The position numbers and the translations under genes are program-made. Positions 1 to 7,445 of a stretch of 38,011 nucleotides of DNA are shown piece by piece. Origin of the DNA: JBGLNL01 sp046484125 (GTDB taxonomy: Bacteria > Chloroflexota > Dehalococcoidia > SZUA-161 > SpSt-899); the NCBI GenBank assembly GCA_046484125.1, contig JAWOBX010000071.1, forward strand, positions 1 to 38,011, read 5' to 3'. Position 1 is the first letter of the stretch. Each line of letters begins with the position of its first letter. Under the pieces are notes generated by a model, which searched no databases, was not told the origin of the DNA, and saw only the letters and a program-made list of their open reading frames with translations.

Positions 1-705
1 TTTACTGAAGTGGGCCCCATCAGGCAGGAAATCACATGCCCCTATTAATACCATCCCCTCACGTAACGGTGCTGCAATACTATCTGGTGCCTCAACGCTT
101 ATGTAAGTAATCGGTGTTCCTGCAGCATCCTGCCCTAAAGTATCGGCAAGAACAAATATGCTCCCACCACAGTCCAGACACTCGGTCGAAAGGTCGAAGT
201 CTCCGGTGAACGTACCGTCAACTATAGCTGGTGTGGGTGTCGGTGTCTCAGTTGGGGTTGGGGAAGGAGCGCTGGCTGTTGTGAAGCTCTCATACGAGCC
301 GGGTTCAGCGGGGGCGCAACCAACAGCTTTGGCCCTGAAATAGTAAGTAGTCGATGGCTGAAGATCAGTGATGCTGGCGCTGAAATCGCCCGTTGCTATC
401 ATCACCTGTTGCTCAGTTTCGTTGCTACCTGGCATCGCGGTGCCCCACTCGAATGAGACCACTACGCTGGAATCCGTCCCCAGGCTATTGAGTGCGCCAT
501 TCAGTGTAGCCGAGCTGGTAGTGATATCATCCGCCGGTTGTGTTGCCACTTGTGGCGGGTAACATATGGAGGGGCCTCCGTACCCCTGCCCGTACGAGAT
601 CATTGGTGTGGCAAATAAAATTATAGCTGCGATAATCGCAGCTATACTCAGAATGAGTGTCATCCTGCCTGAGATTGCGCTCGCCCTTACATGTATTTCA
701 TCCAT
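1..705 (-). CDS. Secreted or surface Fn3-domain protein, partial (C-terminus beyond window)
   Basis: Open frame running off the left edge, so it is C-terminally incomplete. I start it at the second ATG (705), because GGTGA sits just upstream, whereas the ATG at 720 has no ribosome site. An N-terminal hydrophobic helix (LILSIAAIIAAIILF) acts as a signal or anchor. It is followed by a fibronectin-III-like domain: an ATLNG...W core, then LQPSTTYYFRAKAVG and SFTTA. Next comes a Thr/Pro linker (PSPTPTETPTPTP) and the start of a second extracellular domain with CLDCGG and PDGAHFS. The architecture indicates an exported adhesin-like or surface-display protein. The ligand cannot be guessed. It lies 48 nt downstream of the small membrane protein and probably shares its promoter. 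Confidence 0.7.
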   Translation of the reverse strand, partial: MDEIHVRASAISGRMTLILSIAAIIAAIILFATPMISYGQGYGGPSICYPPQVATQPADDITTSSATLNGALNSLGTDSSVVVSFEWGTAMPGSNETEQQVMIATGDFSASITDLQPSTTYYFRAKAVGCAPAEPGSYESFTTASAPSPTPTETPTPTPAIVDGTFTGDFDLSTECLDCGGSIFVLADTLGQDAAGTPITYISVEAPDSIAAPLREGMVLIGACDFLPDGAHFSK

Positions 706-753
706 CTTTTCACCATCCATCTTGAAATTCAATAACTTACGCTGCCGGCTCCG

Positions 754-1020
754 CTATCGCAAAATTGTGATCACCTGGGTGACAACTATGGCAGCGAATA
801 CAAACAGTAATGCGTATATGGCTATGTTGATCCTCTCTGTCAGCATTTTGGCCCGCCCACCCCACTTCGAGCCCTCATCTTCGGTATCGGTTGCGGCCGA
901 TCCTATTAGTTCCTTCGCGATAAGGAATATTATTAATGCTGCAATGGCGATAATACCCGCCATCGCAGCGAAATGAGCGATGGTAATGGTGGTGGTAGCG
1001 GTCGTTACGGTTGTGATCAT
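754..1020 (-). CDS. Small two-helix membrane protein of unknown function (88 aa)
   Basis: I do not recognise a family. The frame could begin at a TTG (1035), but GAGGAGGG lies between that codon and the ATG at 1020, which marks the ATG as the start. The protein has a Thr/Ile-rich N-terminus, one hydrophobic helix (AAMAGIIAIAALIIFLIAKEL), a charged 25-residue loop with TDTEDEGSKWGG, and a second helix (INIAIYALLFVFAAIVVTQV). This is a helical hairpin in the membrane. It sits between a near-consensus promoter and a secreted Fn3 protein, so it may anchor or help export that protein; this is inference from position only. Confidence 0.6.
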   Translation of the reverse strand: MITTVTTATTTITIAHFAAMAGIIAIAALIIFLIAKELIGSAATDTEDEGSKWGGRAKMLTERINIAIYALLFVFAAIVVTQVITILR

Positions 1021-1083
1021 AACTACCCTCCTCAAACACTATTTCATTACGGTTAACACTAAATAAATTTTTATTATTGAGGA

Positions 1084-1112
1084 ATTGTAGCACACTTCTG
1101 AATTCATGTCAA
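1084..1112 (-). promoter_or_regulatory. Sigma70-type promoter of the small membrane protein / Fn3 operon
   Basis: On the minus strand, TTGACA (1107-1112) is followed after exactly 17 nt by TACAAT (1084-1089), five of six matches to the -10 consensus. It lies about 65 nt upstream of the Shine-Dalgarno site and ATG at 1020. The upstream gap to the protease gene (1021-1404) shows no other gene I can support. Confidence 0.75.
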
Positions 1113-1335
1113 TAGAAGTTTCCTTTGATTGTTGATGGCGAATTTCTAAAAGAGCTGCGATATACCGCTCTCTCTATAATATCCATACATAATAATGAAG
1201 TCGTTTCTATATTAATCTTTATAACAAAAGCTCTGATCGACCGTCATTATCCCCTGGTCACCGGGGAATTCCAAGAATGTGAGGTATCCCGGTACCGTGT
1301 CAACACTTGCTGGAGAAGTTCATTCATATATCACA

Positions 1336-1356
1336 GCCGGGCCACGGAAACCCGGC
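1336..1356. repeat. Short inverted repeat between protease gene and upstream region
   Basis: GCCGGG (1336-1341) and CCCGGC (1351-1356) form a 6-bp stem with a 9-nt loop just past the stop of the M48 protease gene. No T-run follows on either strand, so it is a weak terminator candidate at best. The rest of 1113-1404 holds nothing I can identify. Confidence 0.3.
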
Positions 1357-1404
1357 CCTGCCGGTATTTTACCTGTAAAAATGTTTGCTGTCTATGCCAT
1401 GGAA

Positions 1405-2607
1405 TCATACTCTATGTATCCGGCCGCAGTGGGGACATTTGACTGAAGGCTTTTTGATCCGTGGCGGTATTTTAAGCTTTGTGCCACAATCGCATTGTAT
1501 CGTTTTATAGTTGTTCTTGCGCCACATGAGGTCATCCAGCTCTCTAGTGCGCTCCAGTTTGCCAGGTTCTCCAGCTGTTCCTTCAGATGATGCCTCCCTT
1601 AGTGAAACGGGGGCCGCGGCGGCAACAGCGGATGATGGCAAAGCGCCTTCCCCTCCCTGGTGAATCGAACTGTAGGCCGCGTTGTAATCAGCAAGGGATG
1701 CTCCACCCATCCCTCGGAGTATCCGTATCCGCTCCGAGATTGGTGGATGGGTACTGCTGAGGTCACTCGCCGCTCTCCCCTTCTTGCGGAAAGGATTGTT
1801 GATGTACATTGGGGCCAGCGCCTGATTGGCTGACCGCAGTTGAGCGGTCGACCCGCCGATCTTCTCAAGGGCGGAGGCGAGCCCTTCAGGGTAACGGGTA
1901 TATTGAGCTGATGACGCGTCGGCCAGGTACTCCCGTTTTCGAGAAATGGCGAAATAAATCAAGCGGGCCAGTATGGGCGCAAGTATCATCAGGACCAGCG
2001 CTACTATAAGAAATATGATCTGCGCCTGCCCCCCGCCCCCCCCCGAACTCCTCCTCCCACTCATGCCACCCCAGAAAACCATGTGAGTCACGTACCACGA
2101 TATCATGACGATGGTTCCAAGAAGAATACCGCACATCGTCATCAGGAGCACATCACGGTTTTTAATGTGAGCTAACTCGTGGCCGATCACACCCTGAAGC
2201 TCATCGCGGTTTAGCTTCTGTAGCAATCCAGAAGTTACAGCTACCGCCGCCTTTTTAGGGTCCCTGCCGGTGGCGAAAGCGTTCAGCGCGTGGTCATCTA
2301 TGATGTATATATCGGGCATAGCCTCCAGGCCGGAGGCGATCTTCATCTCCTCGACGACGTTATAGAGCCGGGGATGGTCATCGCGCTCGATCTTTTTAGC
2401 TTTTGACAGCGCCAGAAAAATGTCGTCGCCTTTAAAATAGGCGACCAGACTCATGATTGCCCATATAAACAGGGCTACGACAATGCCCCCGGTTGGACTG
2501 CCAAGGAAAGCGAGTCCGAGGAAATACCCTATTCCCAGTAGCACCAATGCCATTGCCGCTACCAGGAAGATAGACTTGATCCTGTTTGCCCTTATCTGTT
2601 CCCACAT
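1405..2607 (-). CDS. M48 family (HtpX-like) membrane metalloprotease with C-terminal zinc ribbon
   Basis: Integral-membrane zinc protease of 400 residues, expected to degrade damaged or misfolded membrane proteins. Two N-terminal helices (residues about 15-55) are followed by the catalytic motif HELAHIKNRD (H-E-x-x-H) and the third metal ligand region REYLAD. Two more hydrophobic segments lie between them. The C-terminus is unusual: after a low-complexity Ala/Ser/Glu linker it ends in a zinc ribbon, CDCG...CPHCGR (last ~30 residues), which HtpX of E. coli lacks. It is 18 nt downstream of lemA and is the third gene of the zinc-ribbon/LemA/protease operon. The LemA-M48 pairing is a recurrent bacterial arrangement. 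Confidence 0.88.
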   Translation of the reverse strand: MWEQIRANRIKSIFLVAAMALVLLGIGYFLGLAFLGSPTGGIVVALFIWAIMSLVAYFKGDDIFLALSKAKKIERDDHPRLYNVVEEMKIASGLEAMPDIYIIDDHALNAFATGRDPKKAAVAVTSGLLQKLNRDELQGVIGHELAHIKNRDVLLMTMCGILLGTIVMISWYVTHMVFWGGMSGRRSSGGGGGQAQIIFLIVALVLMILAPILARLIYFAISRKREYLADASSAQYTRYPEGLASALEKIGGSTAQLRSANQALAPMYINNPFRKKGRAASDLSSTHPPISERIRILRGMGGASLADYNAAYSSIHQGGEGALPSSAVAAAAPVSLREASSEGTAGEPGKLERTRELDDLMWRKNNYKTIQCDCGTKLKIPPRIKKPSVKCPHCGRIHRV

Positions 2608-2625
2608 AACCGGTTAATACGTTAG

Positions 2626-3189
2626 CTAGCTGAAATTGACCTGTGGAACCGCCCTCTCAGTCGGGGTCTCAACCTCGAAGAAGTCACCCGCTTTGAAGTT
2701 GAAGATGCCGGCGATGATATTGGAAGGAAACATCTGGATCTTGTTATTATAGCTGAGTACCGAATCATTGAAGAACTGCCTCGAAAAGGCGATCTTATTT
2801 TCGGTAGAGGTCAACTCCTCCTGAAGGGCCAGAAAATTCTGGTTGGCCTTAAGGTCCGGGTAGTTCTCGGCTACAGCCAGAAGTCTGGAGAGCGCTCCGC
2901 TTAGCTCACCCTCTGCCCTGGATTGCGCGTCAACGCCCTTGCCGACAGCCCCCTGGGCCAGGTTTCGGGCGTTAGTGACCTCCTCAAAAGTCTGTCGCTC
3001 ATGAGAGGCATACCCTTTTACCGTTTCAACCAGATTCGGGATTAAGTCGTGTCTCCTTTTTAGCTGAACGTCGATCTGCGACCAGGCGTTCCGCATCTGG
3101 TTACGTAATCTAACCAGACCATTATAGGTGATTATCAGCCCGATGATTAGCAATCCGGCGATAACGCCGATGACGATACCTGCGATCAT
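2626..3189 (-). CDS. lemA: LemA family protein
   Basis: LemA-fold membrane protein of 187 residues. One N-terminal transmembrane helix (IVIGVIAGLLIIGLIITYNGL) is followed by the family signature NAWSQIDVQLKRRHDLIPNL and the helical domain with VETVKGYASHE. Length and motifs are typical of the family. LemA has no agreed biochemical function; it is commonly encoded beside M48 or TPM-domain proteases, as here. AGGAGG precedes the ATG with a 10-nt spacer. It lies 34 nt after the zinc-ribbon gene and 18 nt before the protease, in one operon. Confidence 0.9.
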   Translation of the reverse strand: MIAGIVIGVIAGLLIIGLIITYNGLVRLRNQMRNAWSQIDVQLKRRHDLIPNLVETVKGYASHERQTFEEVTNARNLAQGAVGKGVDAQSRAEGELSGALSRLLAVAENYPDLKANQNFLALQEELTSTENKIAFSRQFFNDSVLSYNNKIQMFPSNIIAGIFNFKAGDFFEVETPTERAVPQVNFS

Positions 3190-3223
3190 AAATATCTATC
3201 CTCCTGTGTTAATTCTCGTTCCG

Positions 3224-3637
3224 TCAACCCCCGGCCTGGAAGACCTCGCCAAGAAACGTTATCACCTGTCCCTGGGAGTCATTCTGACCGGTAGAAGCCG
3301 CCTGGCTGATCAGCTGGCCCACTTCTCCCGCGTCAAACCACAATCCGTCGCCAGTCGGGCACACGTCAATAAGCACTTCCGGGTCGTGGCCGACTGTCGC
3401 CTTCCTCATTTTATGGTGGCATATCGGGCATTTTCTTTTCTTCTCTTTCGATTTCGCTTCCGGGGAAGTGAGGATGGCGTTGGTGGAGATCGTGGAGCTC
3501 TCCAGATTCATAATCTCGAGCAATAGCTCCAGCTCCTCAGCGTCAAACCAGACGCCGGCACAATCCGGACAGTAATCAAGCTCGATTCGCTCATGCTCGA
3601 CCACTATCATGCTGTTGTGACAGGCGGGACATATCAT
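3224..3637 (-). CDS. Double zf-TFIIB-type zinc-ribbon protein
   Basis: A 137-residue soluble protein with two copies of the zf-TFIIB zinc ribbon (a small cysteine-rich domain common in uncharacterised bacterial proteins). The first is CPACHNSM...LDYCPDCAGVWFDAEEL. The second is CPICHHKMRK...DVCPTGDGLWFDAGEV, in which the last ligand pair is reduced to a single Cys (C-P-T-G instead of C-P-x-C), so the second ribbon may not bind zinc normally. A longer frame starts at TTG (3658), but GGAGAG eight bases before the ATG at 3637 supports this start. It is the first gene of the operon with lemA and the M48 protease. Substrate or partner unknown. Confidence 0.75.
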   Translation of the reverse strand: MICPACHNSMIVVEHERIELDYCPDCAGVWFDAEELELLLEIMNLESSTISTNAILTSPEAKSKEKKRKCPICHHKMRKATVGHDPEVLIDVCPTGDGLWFDAGEVGQLISQAASTGQNDSQGQVITFLGEVFQAGG

Positions 3638-3669
3638 AAATCCGGCTCTCCGAATCAAAATTCTTTACA

Positions 3670-3698
3670 AGTGTAAACCAGACGCCGTTGGGTGTCAA
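3670..3698 (-). promoter_or_regulatory. Sigma70-type promoter for the zinc-ribbon/lemA/M48 operon
   Basis: On the minus strand TTGACA (3693-3698), then 17 nt, then TACACT (3670-3675). The predicted start (about 3663) leaves a leader of roughly 26 nt before the ATG at 3637. Confidence 0.7.
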
Positions 3699-3716
3699 GT
3701 AAAAATTGGAGCCCTG

Positions 3717-3865
3717 AAACAGCGATTGATTCGGATGCATATCAGCATCGCTGTTTTCCCCTCCCGGTTTAATAAGGTTCTTCAGGCCACCTGATGGCAC
3801 CCGCCATCAGGTGGCCTGAAGAACCGTCCTCGTTGGGGGAGGGTTTTCCCCGGTCAGGGGAAAAC
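3717..3865. repeat. Cluster of three hairpins, including a perfect 23-bp inverted repeat
   Basis: Three separate inverted repeats fall within 150 nt. (1) AAACAGCGAT (3717-3726) with ATCGCTGTTT (3747-3756). (2) A perfect 23-bp repeat, 3776-3798 and 3803-3825, with loop ACCC. (3) GTTTTCCCC (3843-3851) with GGGGAAAAC (3857-3865), loop GGTCA. None is followed by a T-run. They lie upstream of the promoter at 3670-3698 and downstream of the second protease gene. The remainder of the gap (3866-4009) holds only an 8-bp inverted repeat, GAAACGCT (3917-3924) with AGCGTTTC (3949-3956). Confidence 0.85.
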
Positions 3866-4009
3866 GGATTGTTCCCAATTTCACAAGACGTCCGCAGGGT
3901 GAATTCCTTTGTATTTGAAACGCTGTTTTCGGGTGGAGCAGCTATAGAAGCGTTTCTCATTGATATGTTGAGGAATCTTAGATCCTCGTGCAACCCGGTG
4001 TTGTTCCGA

Positions 4010-4972
4010 TCAGCCAAGGGTTGAGAGGTGCTTGATTCGCTTTAGCATGTTGGGGTGAGTGCCGAGCATTTCCATCATCCTGTCCCGGCCACTGATCTTG
4101 ATGGACATTGAACGCAATCTCTGTAACTCGCCCTGATCGATAGTGCCACTCCTGTCCCAGTCCACCTGGGCTAGTTCGTTGATCTCGCTCCATGCCCGCG
4201 AAGGGTCATTGACAAAGAAGGCCTTCAGCCCTTCGACCTGTTTCAGTTCCTGCCGGCCTTTGAATTTGGCATCACCGTAGACCAGCTTGTAGAGAGCGGT
4301 TGCCAGGTGGTGGGGTTGATTACCCAGTCTTGTGCTGCCTCGGTCCGCATAGTATTCACGAATCCTTGAACCATACAGGACCAGCAAATTGGTGATGAAG
4401 TACATCAGAAAGGCACCCATGCCGATAAGGATGATATAGCCCCCACCGTCTCGGCGGCCGCCGAGCATTCCCCGGAACATGAAGCTCCAGGCGATCCAGT
4501 ACATTATCAGAGGTATGGCGGAAAGGAGTGTGATAATGGCCATATCCCTGTGTTTGATATGGGATAATTCATGTCCCAACACGGCCCGGAGTTCGTCTTC
4601 GCTTAACAGGTTTAGAATTCCCCTGGTAACACACACCCTGCCATCCCGGTGAGTCCGGCCGAATGCGAAGGCATTGGGAACGGCCTGGTCGGATATGCCG
4701 ACCCTGGGCTTGGGCAGTCCGGCCTGCTGGGCCAGCTCACCAACCATACGATGCAATTGCGGGGCCTCTTTCTCGCTGACCCACCGGACTTTCATTGTCC
4801 GGGTGACGATAGACGGCCCCAACAGATACTGGAGACCGATGATGGCCACCGCAATGCCAATATAAAATATGAATCCACCGGCGCCCATAATCGTACCGAC
4901 GGCGGTAATCACGCCATAAAGAATGCCGAACAATAGCGCTATCAGTAGATACATTCTTGTCTGGAGCCACAT
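4010..4972 (-). CDS. htpX: M48 family (HtpX-like) zinc metalloprotease with EF-hand-like loop
   Basis: A membrane metalloprotease of 320 residues. Two N-terminal helices (about residues 7-55) precede the catalytic motif HELSHIKHRD, two further helices, and the third ligand region REYYADRGS. Start: the ATG at 4972 follows GAGGTGAT; a GTG nine bases upstream lies inside that site. Near the C-terminus (about residues 271-282) is a 12-residue segment DWDRSGTIDQGE, with acidic or oxygen residues at positions 1, 3, 5, 9 and 12, Gly6 and Ile8, exactly the pattern of a calcium-binding EF-hand loop. It is a second, diverged M48 paralogue, with no zinc ribbon, encoded separately from the lemA operon and just downstream of tRNA-Cys. 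Confidence 0.88.
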   Translation of the reverse strand: MWLQTRMYLLIALLFGILYGVITAVGTIMGAGGFIFYIGIAVAIIGLQYLLGPSIVTRTMKVRWVSEKEAPQLHRMVGELAQQAGLPKPRVGISDQAVPNAFAFGRTHRDGRVCVTRGILNLLSEDELRAVLGHELSHIKHRDMAIITLLSAIPLIMYWIAWSFMFRGMLGGRRDGGGYIILIGMGAFLMYFITNLLVLYGSRIREYYADRGSTRLGNQPHHLATALYKLVYGDAKFKGRQELKQVEGLKAFFVNDPSRAWSEINELAQVDWDRSGTIDQGELQRLRSMSIKISGRDRMMEMLGTHPNMLKRIKHLSTLG

Positions 4973-4996
4973 AGTTATCACCTCGAAGGAAATATG

Positions 4997-5072
4997 TGGA
5001 GGCGACGGGCGGATTCGAACCGCCGAATAGAGGTTTTGCAGACCTCCGCCTTAACCACTTGGCCACGTCGCC
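4997..5072 (-). tRNA. tRNA-Cys (GCA)
   Basis: Acceptor stem GGCGACG/CGTCGCC, T-arm GGTTCGAATCC, anticodon stem GAGGT/ACCTC with loop CTGCAAA, giving anticodon GCA. The U73 discriminator typical of tRNA-Cys and an encoded CCA end are present. First from the left in a four-gene tRNA array on the minus strand. Confidence 0.95.
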
Positions 5073-5106
5073 ATAAACAGAGCCCGGTTTACCCGGGTAA
5101 CCCTCC

Positions 5107-5181
5107 TGGAGCGGGAGACGAGATTTGAACTCGCGGCCTCCTCCTTGGGAGGGAGGCGCTCTACCCCTGAGCTACTCCCGC
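5107..5181 (-). tRNA. tRNA-Gly (CCC)
   Basis: Acceptor GCGGGAG, D-arm AGCTCAGGGGTAGAGC, anticodon stem CCTCC/GGAGG with loop CTCCCAA, giving anticodon CCC. T-arm GAGTTCAAATCTC and an encoded TCCA end. Confidence 0.95.
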
Positions 5182-5188
5182 CTGATAA

Positions 5189-5275
5189 TGGTGCCGAGGG
5201 CGAGATTTGAACTCGCACGGGCGAATGCCCACCACCCCCTCAAGATGGCGTGTCTACCTGTTCCACCACCTCGGC
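5189..5275 (-). tRNA. tRNA-Leu (GAG)
   Basis: Class II tRNA of 87 nt with a long variable arm. Acceptor GCCGAGG, anticodon stem CCATC/GGTGG with loop TTGAGGG, giving anticodon GAG. Encoded ACCA end. Confidence 0.94.
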
Positions 5276-5281
5276 TTGAAC

Positions 5282-5358
5282 TGGCAGGGGTGGCAGGATT
5301 CGAACCCACGGCCTGCGGTTTTGGAGACCGCCGCTCTAGCCAACTGAGCTACACCCCT
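5282..5358 (-). tRNA. tRNA-Trp (CCA)
   Basis: Acceptor AGGGGTG/CACCCCT, anticodon stem GCGGT/ACCGC with loop CTCCAAA, giving anticodon CCA. Encoded GCCA end. It is the promoter-proximal gene of the array. Confidence 0.95.
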
Positions 5359-5375
5359 GTATTCCCAGCACTACG

Positions 5376-5381
5376 ATTATA
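5376..5381 (-). promoter_or_regulatory. Probable -10 box of the tRNA array promoter
   Basis: A perfect TATAAT on the minus strand ends 17 nt before the 5' end of tRNA-Trp. I see no good -35 at 16-18 nt upstream. Divergent from the cobalamin-gene promoter about 120 nt away. Confidence 0.45.
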
Positions 5382-5503
5382 CAATATTTAAGCAAACACT
5401 AGTACCCCCTGTGCCGGGTACGGACGAGCAATATATTATCATATGTGGCCCTGCCGGTAAATCCCGCACATCTCCATGGCCTTTAAGCCAGCTTGCAATC
5501 TCC

Positions 5504-5532
5504 TTGACACTGAGTCAAGCCGGTAGTAAGCT
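5504..5532 (+). promoter_or_regulatory. Sigma70-type promoter upstream of the corrinoid adenosyltransferase
   Basis: TTGACA (5504-5509), 17-nt spacer, TAAGCT (5527-5532, four of six matches). The predicted start is only about 14 nt before the ATG at 5553, which has no clear Shine-Dalgarno site, so the mRNA would have a very short leader. I saw no cobalamin riboswitch in 5359-5552. Confidence 0.5.
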
Positions 5533-5552
5533 AGAAACTGGATTGGCATCGA

Positions 5553-6083
5553 ATGAGCAACGATGGGGCAGGACTGGTCCAGGTTCTAACGGGCAATGGT
5601 CGGGGGAAGACTACCGCGGCACTGGGGACCGTGCTTCGAGCTGTGGGGCAGGGACTGAGGGTTCACATCGTCCATTTTATGAAAGGTACCTATCCCTATG
5701 GCGAGCAGAGGGCCCTGACATATTTGCCCGGCGTTACCGTCTCCAGATTCGGAAAGCTTGATTTCTGCGATCCCAGCAATATCCAGGAGGATGAGCGTAA
5801 CGAGGCCCGCAGAGCGCTGGAGGACGCCAGAGAGGCGATCCGTAGCGGAGAATACGACCTGGTGGTTCTGGATGAAGTCAATATCGCGTCGGGTTGGGGG
5901 CTGATACCGGTCACTGATGTGGTTGAACTGATTCGCCGGAAGCCTGAGAAGATCGAGTTGATCCTTACCGGACGTTACGCTGATGAGAAGATTATCGAAG
6001 CTGCCGACCTGGTCACGGAGATGGTAGAGGTGAAGCACCCGTATCAGCAGGGAATCAAAGCCCGGCAGGGATTTGAATACTAA
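5553..6083 (+). CDS. cobO: Corrinoid (cob(I)yrinic acid a,c-diamide) adenosyltransferase, CobO/BtuR family
   Basis: Transfers the 5'-deoxyadenosyl group of ATP to cob(I)alamin or cob(I)inamide-type corrinoids, the step that makes coenzyme B12, in the cytoplasm. The 176-residue length fits the CobA/CobO family. The N-terminal P-loop is VLTGNGRGKTTAALG (residues about 11-25). It is followed by the family blocks VHFMKG-like (HIVHFMKG), DLVVLDEVNIA (Walker-B-like) and LILTGRYAD, and ends in the conserved VKHPY...GIKARQGFEY tail. It precedes the FBP aldolase/phosphatase gene by 13 nt, so the two probably share a transcript although the functions are unrelated. Confidence 0.93.
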   Translation: MSNDGAGLVQVLTGNGRGKTTAALGTVLRAVGQGLRVHIVHFMKGTYPYGEQRALTYLPGVTVSRFGKLDFCDPSNIQEDERNEARRALEDAREAIRSGEYDLVVLDEVNIASGWGLIPVTDVVELIRRKPEKIELILTGRYADEKIIEAADLVTEMVEVKHPYQQGIKARQGFEY

Positions 6084-6096
6084 TAAGGGGGAGTAA

Positions 6097-7191
6097 ATGA
6101 TAACTGTAAGCGTGATAAAAGCCGATGTCGGCGGTTATCCGGGGCATTGCAGCATGCATCCCGAACTCATAGAGCATGCCAGGGGAGAGCTGGAGAGGGC
6201 AAAAAACGAAGGGCTTCTGGTCGACTTCTGTGTTACGCGCTGCGGTGATGATCTTGAGTTGATTATGACCCATGAGCAGGGCGAAGGCAACGAGAGAATA
6301 CATAAGCTGGCCTGGGATACCTTTATCGGCTGCACTGAGTGCGCCAAGAAACTGAAGCTTCACGGGGCCGGCCAGGATATGCTCGGCAATGCCTTTTCCG
6401 GAAATGTCAGGGGAATGGGGCCCGGTTCAGCGGAAATGGAGTTTGAGGAGCGCGGCTCAGAGCCGATACTGGTCTTCATGGCGGATAAAACCTCTTCGGG
6501 CGCGTGGAATATGCCCCTTTATAAGATCTTTGCTGATCCCTTCAATACCATTGGACTCGTCATCGCTGAGAATATGCATTCGGGCTTTTCCTTCGAGGTA
6601 CACGACATCAAAAAGCACAGGAAGGTTACTTTCGATTCCCCTGAGGAGATTTATGACATGCTGGTTCTCATTGGAGCCCCTTCCCGGTACGCGGTGAAGG
6701 CGGTCCGCCACCGGCCTTCGGGCGAGATCGCAGCGGTATCCTCAACCGACAAGCTGTTTGAAATGGCTGGCCAATACGTCGGCAAAGATGACCCCGTACT
6801 GGTCGTTCGCTCTCAGGGGAGATTCCCGGCGCTGGGTGAGGTGCTGGAGCCATTCGCGTTTCCCCTGTCGGTAGAGGGCTGGATGAGAGGTTCGCACTTC
6901 GGACCGCTCATGCCATGCTCGATTCCACAGTCGAATCCTTCCAGATTTGACGGTCCTCCGAGGGTGGCTTGTGCCGGTTTTCAGCTTGCCGGCGGTAAGC
7001 TGATCGGCCCCGTTGATATGTTCGATGATATCAGCTTTGATGAGGCCCGAAAACAGGCTAACAAAGCTGCTGAATATTTCCGCAGGCACGGGCCATTCGA
7101 GCCGCATCGCCTCCCGCTGGAGGAGATGGAATACACCACAATGCCCCAGGTGATGAAAAAGCTCGAAAGTCGGTTTATGCCCTTAGATTAG
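6097..7191 (+). CDS. fbp: Fructose-1,6-bisphosphate aldolase/phosphatase (archaeal type, bifunctional)
   Basis: Single enzyme that condenses glyceraldehyde-3-phosphate and dihydroxyacetone phosphate, then dephosphorylates fructose-1,6-bisphosphate, making gluconeogenesis effectively one-way. Found in archaea and deep-branching or anaerobic bacteria. The 364 residues carry the family blocks throughout: TVSVIKADVGGYPGH, HPELIEHAR, GDDLELIMTH, IHKLAWDTF, GAGQDML, FSGNVRGMGPG, EMEFEERGSEPI, FMADKTSSGAWNMPLYK and FADPFNTIGLVI. GGGGGAG precedes the ATG. It is likely co-transcribed with the adenosyltransferase. The 250 nt that follow (7192-7445) contain no gene or clear terminator. Confidence 0.95.
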   Translation: MITVSVIKADVGGYPGHCSMHPELIEHARGELERAKNEGLLVDFCVTRCGDDLELIMTHEQGEGNERIHKLAWDTFIGCTECAKKLKLHGAGQDMLGNAFSGNVRGMGPGSAEMEFEERGSEPILVFMADKTSSGAWNMPLYKIFADPFNTIGLVIAENMHSGFSFEVHDIKKHRKVTFDSPEEIYDMLVLIGAPSRYAVKAVRHRPSGEIAAVSSTDKLFEMAGQYVGKDDPVLVVRSQGRFPALGEVLEPFAFPLSVEGWMRGSHFGPLMPCSIPQSNPSRFDGPPRVACAGFQLAGGKLIGPVDMFDDISFDEARKQANKAAEYFRRHGPFEPHRLPLEEMEYTTMPQVMKKLESRFMPLD

Positions 7192-7445
7192 TGAGCGTGC
7201 AAATATGATGTGATGATTGCTGCAGATCATCTCTTAACTGAACCACTTCCCGTAAAAGGCTCATACCTGCCCGGGATTTGAATATGATACAGACGCTTGT
7301 TTTGAAAAACCTCACGTCGTCGGGGCGATTTGCATGCAGGACCGTTTTCCTCATATCCTTAACGAACTTTGTGGCAAGTGATGTCTCCAGGGGATAACGG
7401 GGTTGATCAGCGCTTTCTTAAATCCGCTTAATGGGAGGATACTAC

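Noticed and set aside
1125..1442. 105-codon open frame on the plus strand upstream of the first M48 gene
   Set aside because: It overlaps the 3' end of the protease, has no Shine-Dalgarno site, and its translation shows no domain or compositional signal of a real protein.
3769..4024. Pair of ~80-codon frames on opposite strands around the 23-bp hairpin
   Set aside because: Both owe their similar N-termini to the palindrome itself; neither has a ribosome site or protein-like composition.
5359..5552. Possible cobalamin riboswitch before the adenosyltransferase
   Set aside because: The leader predicted from the TTGACA/TAAGCT promoter is only about 14 nt and I see no B12-box sequence in the region.
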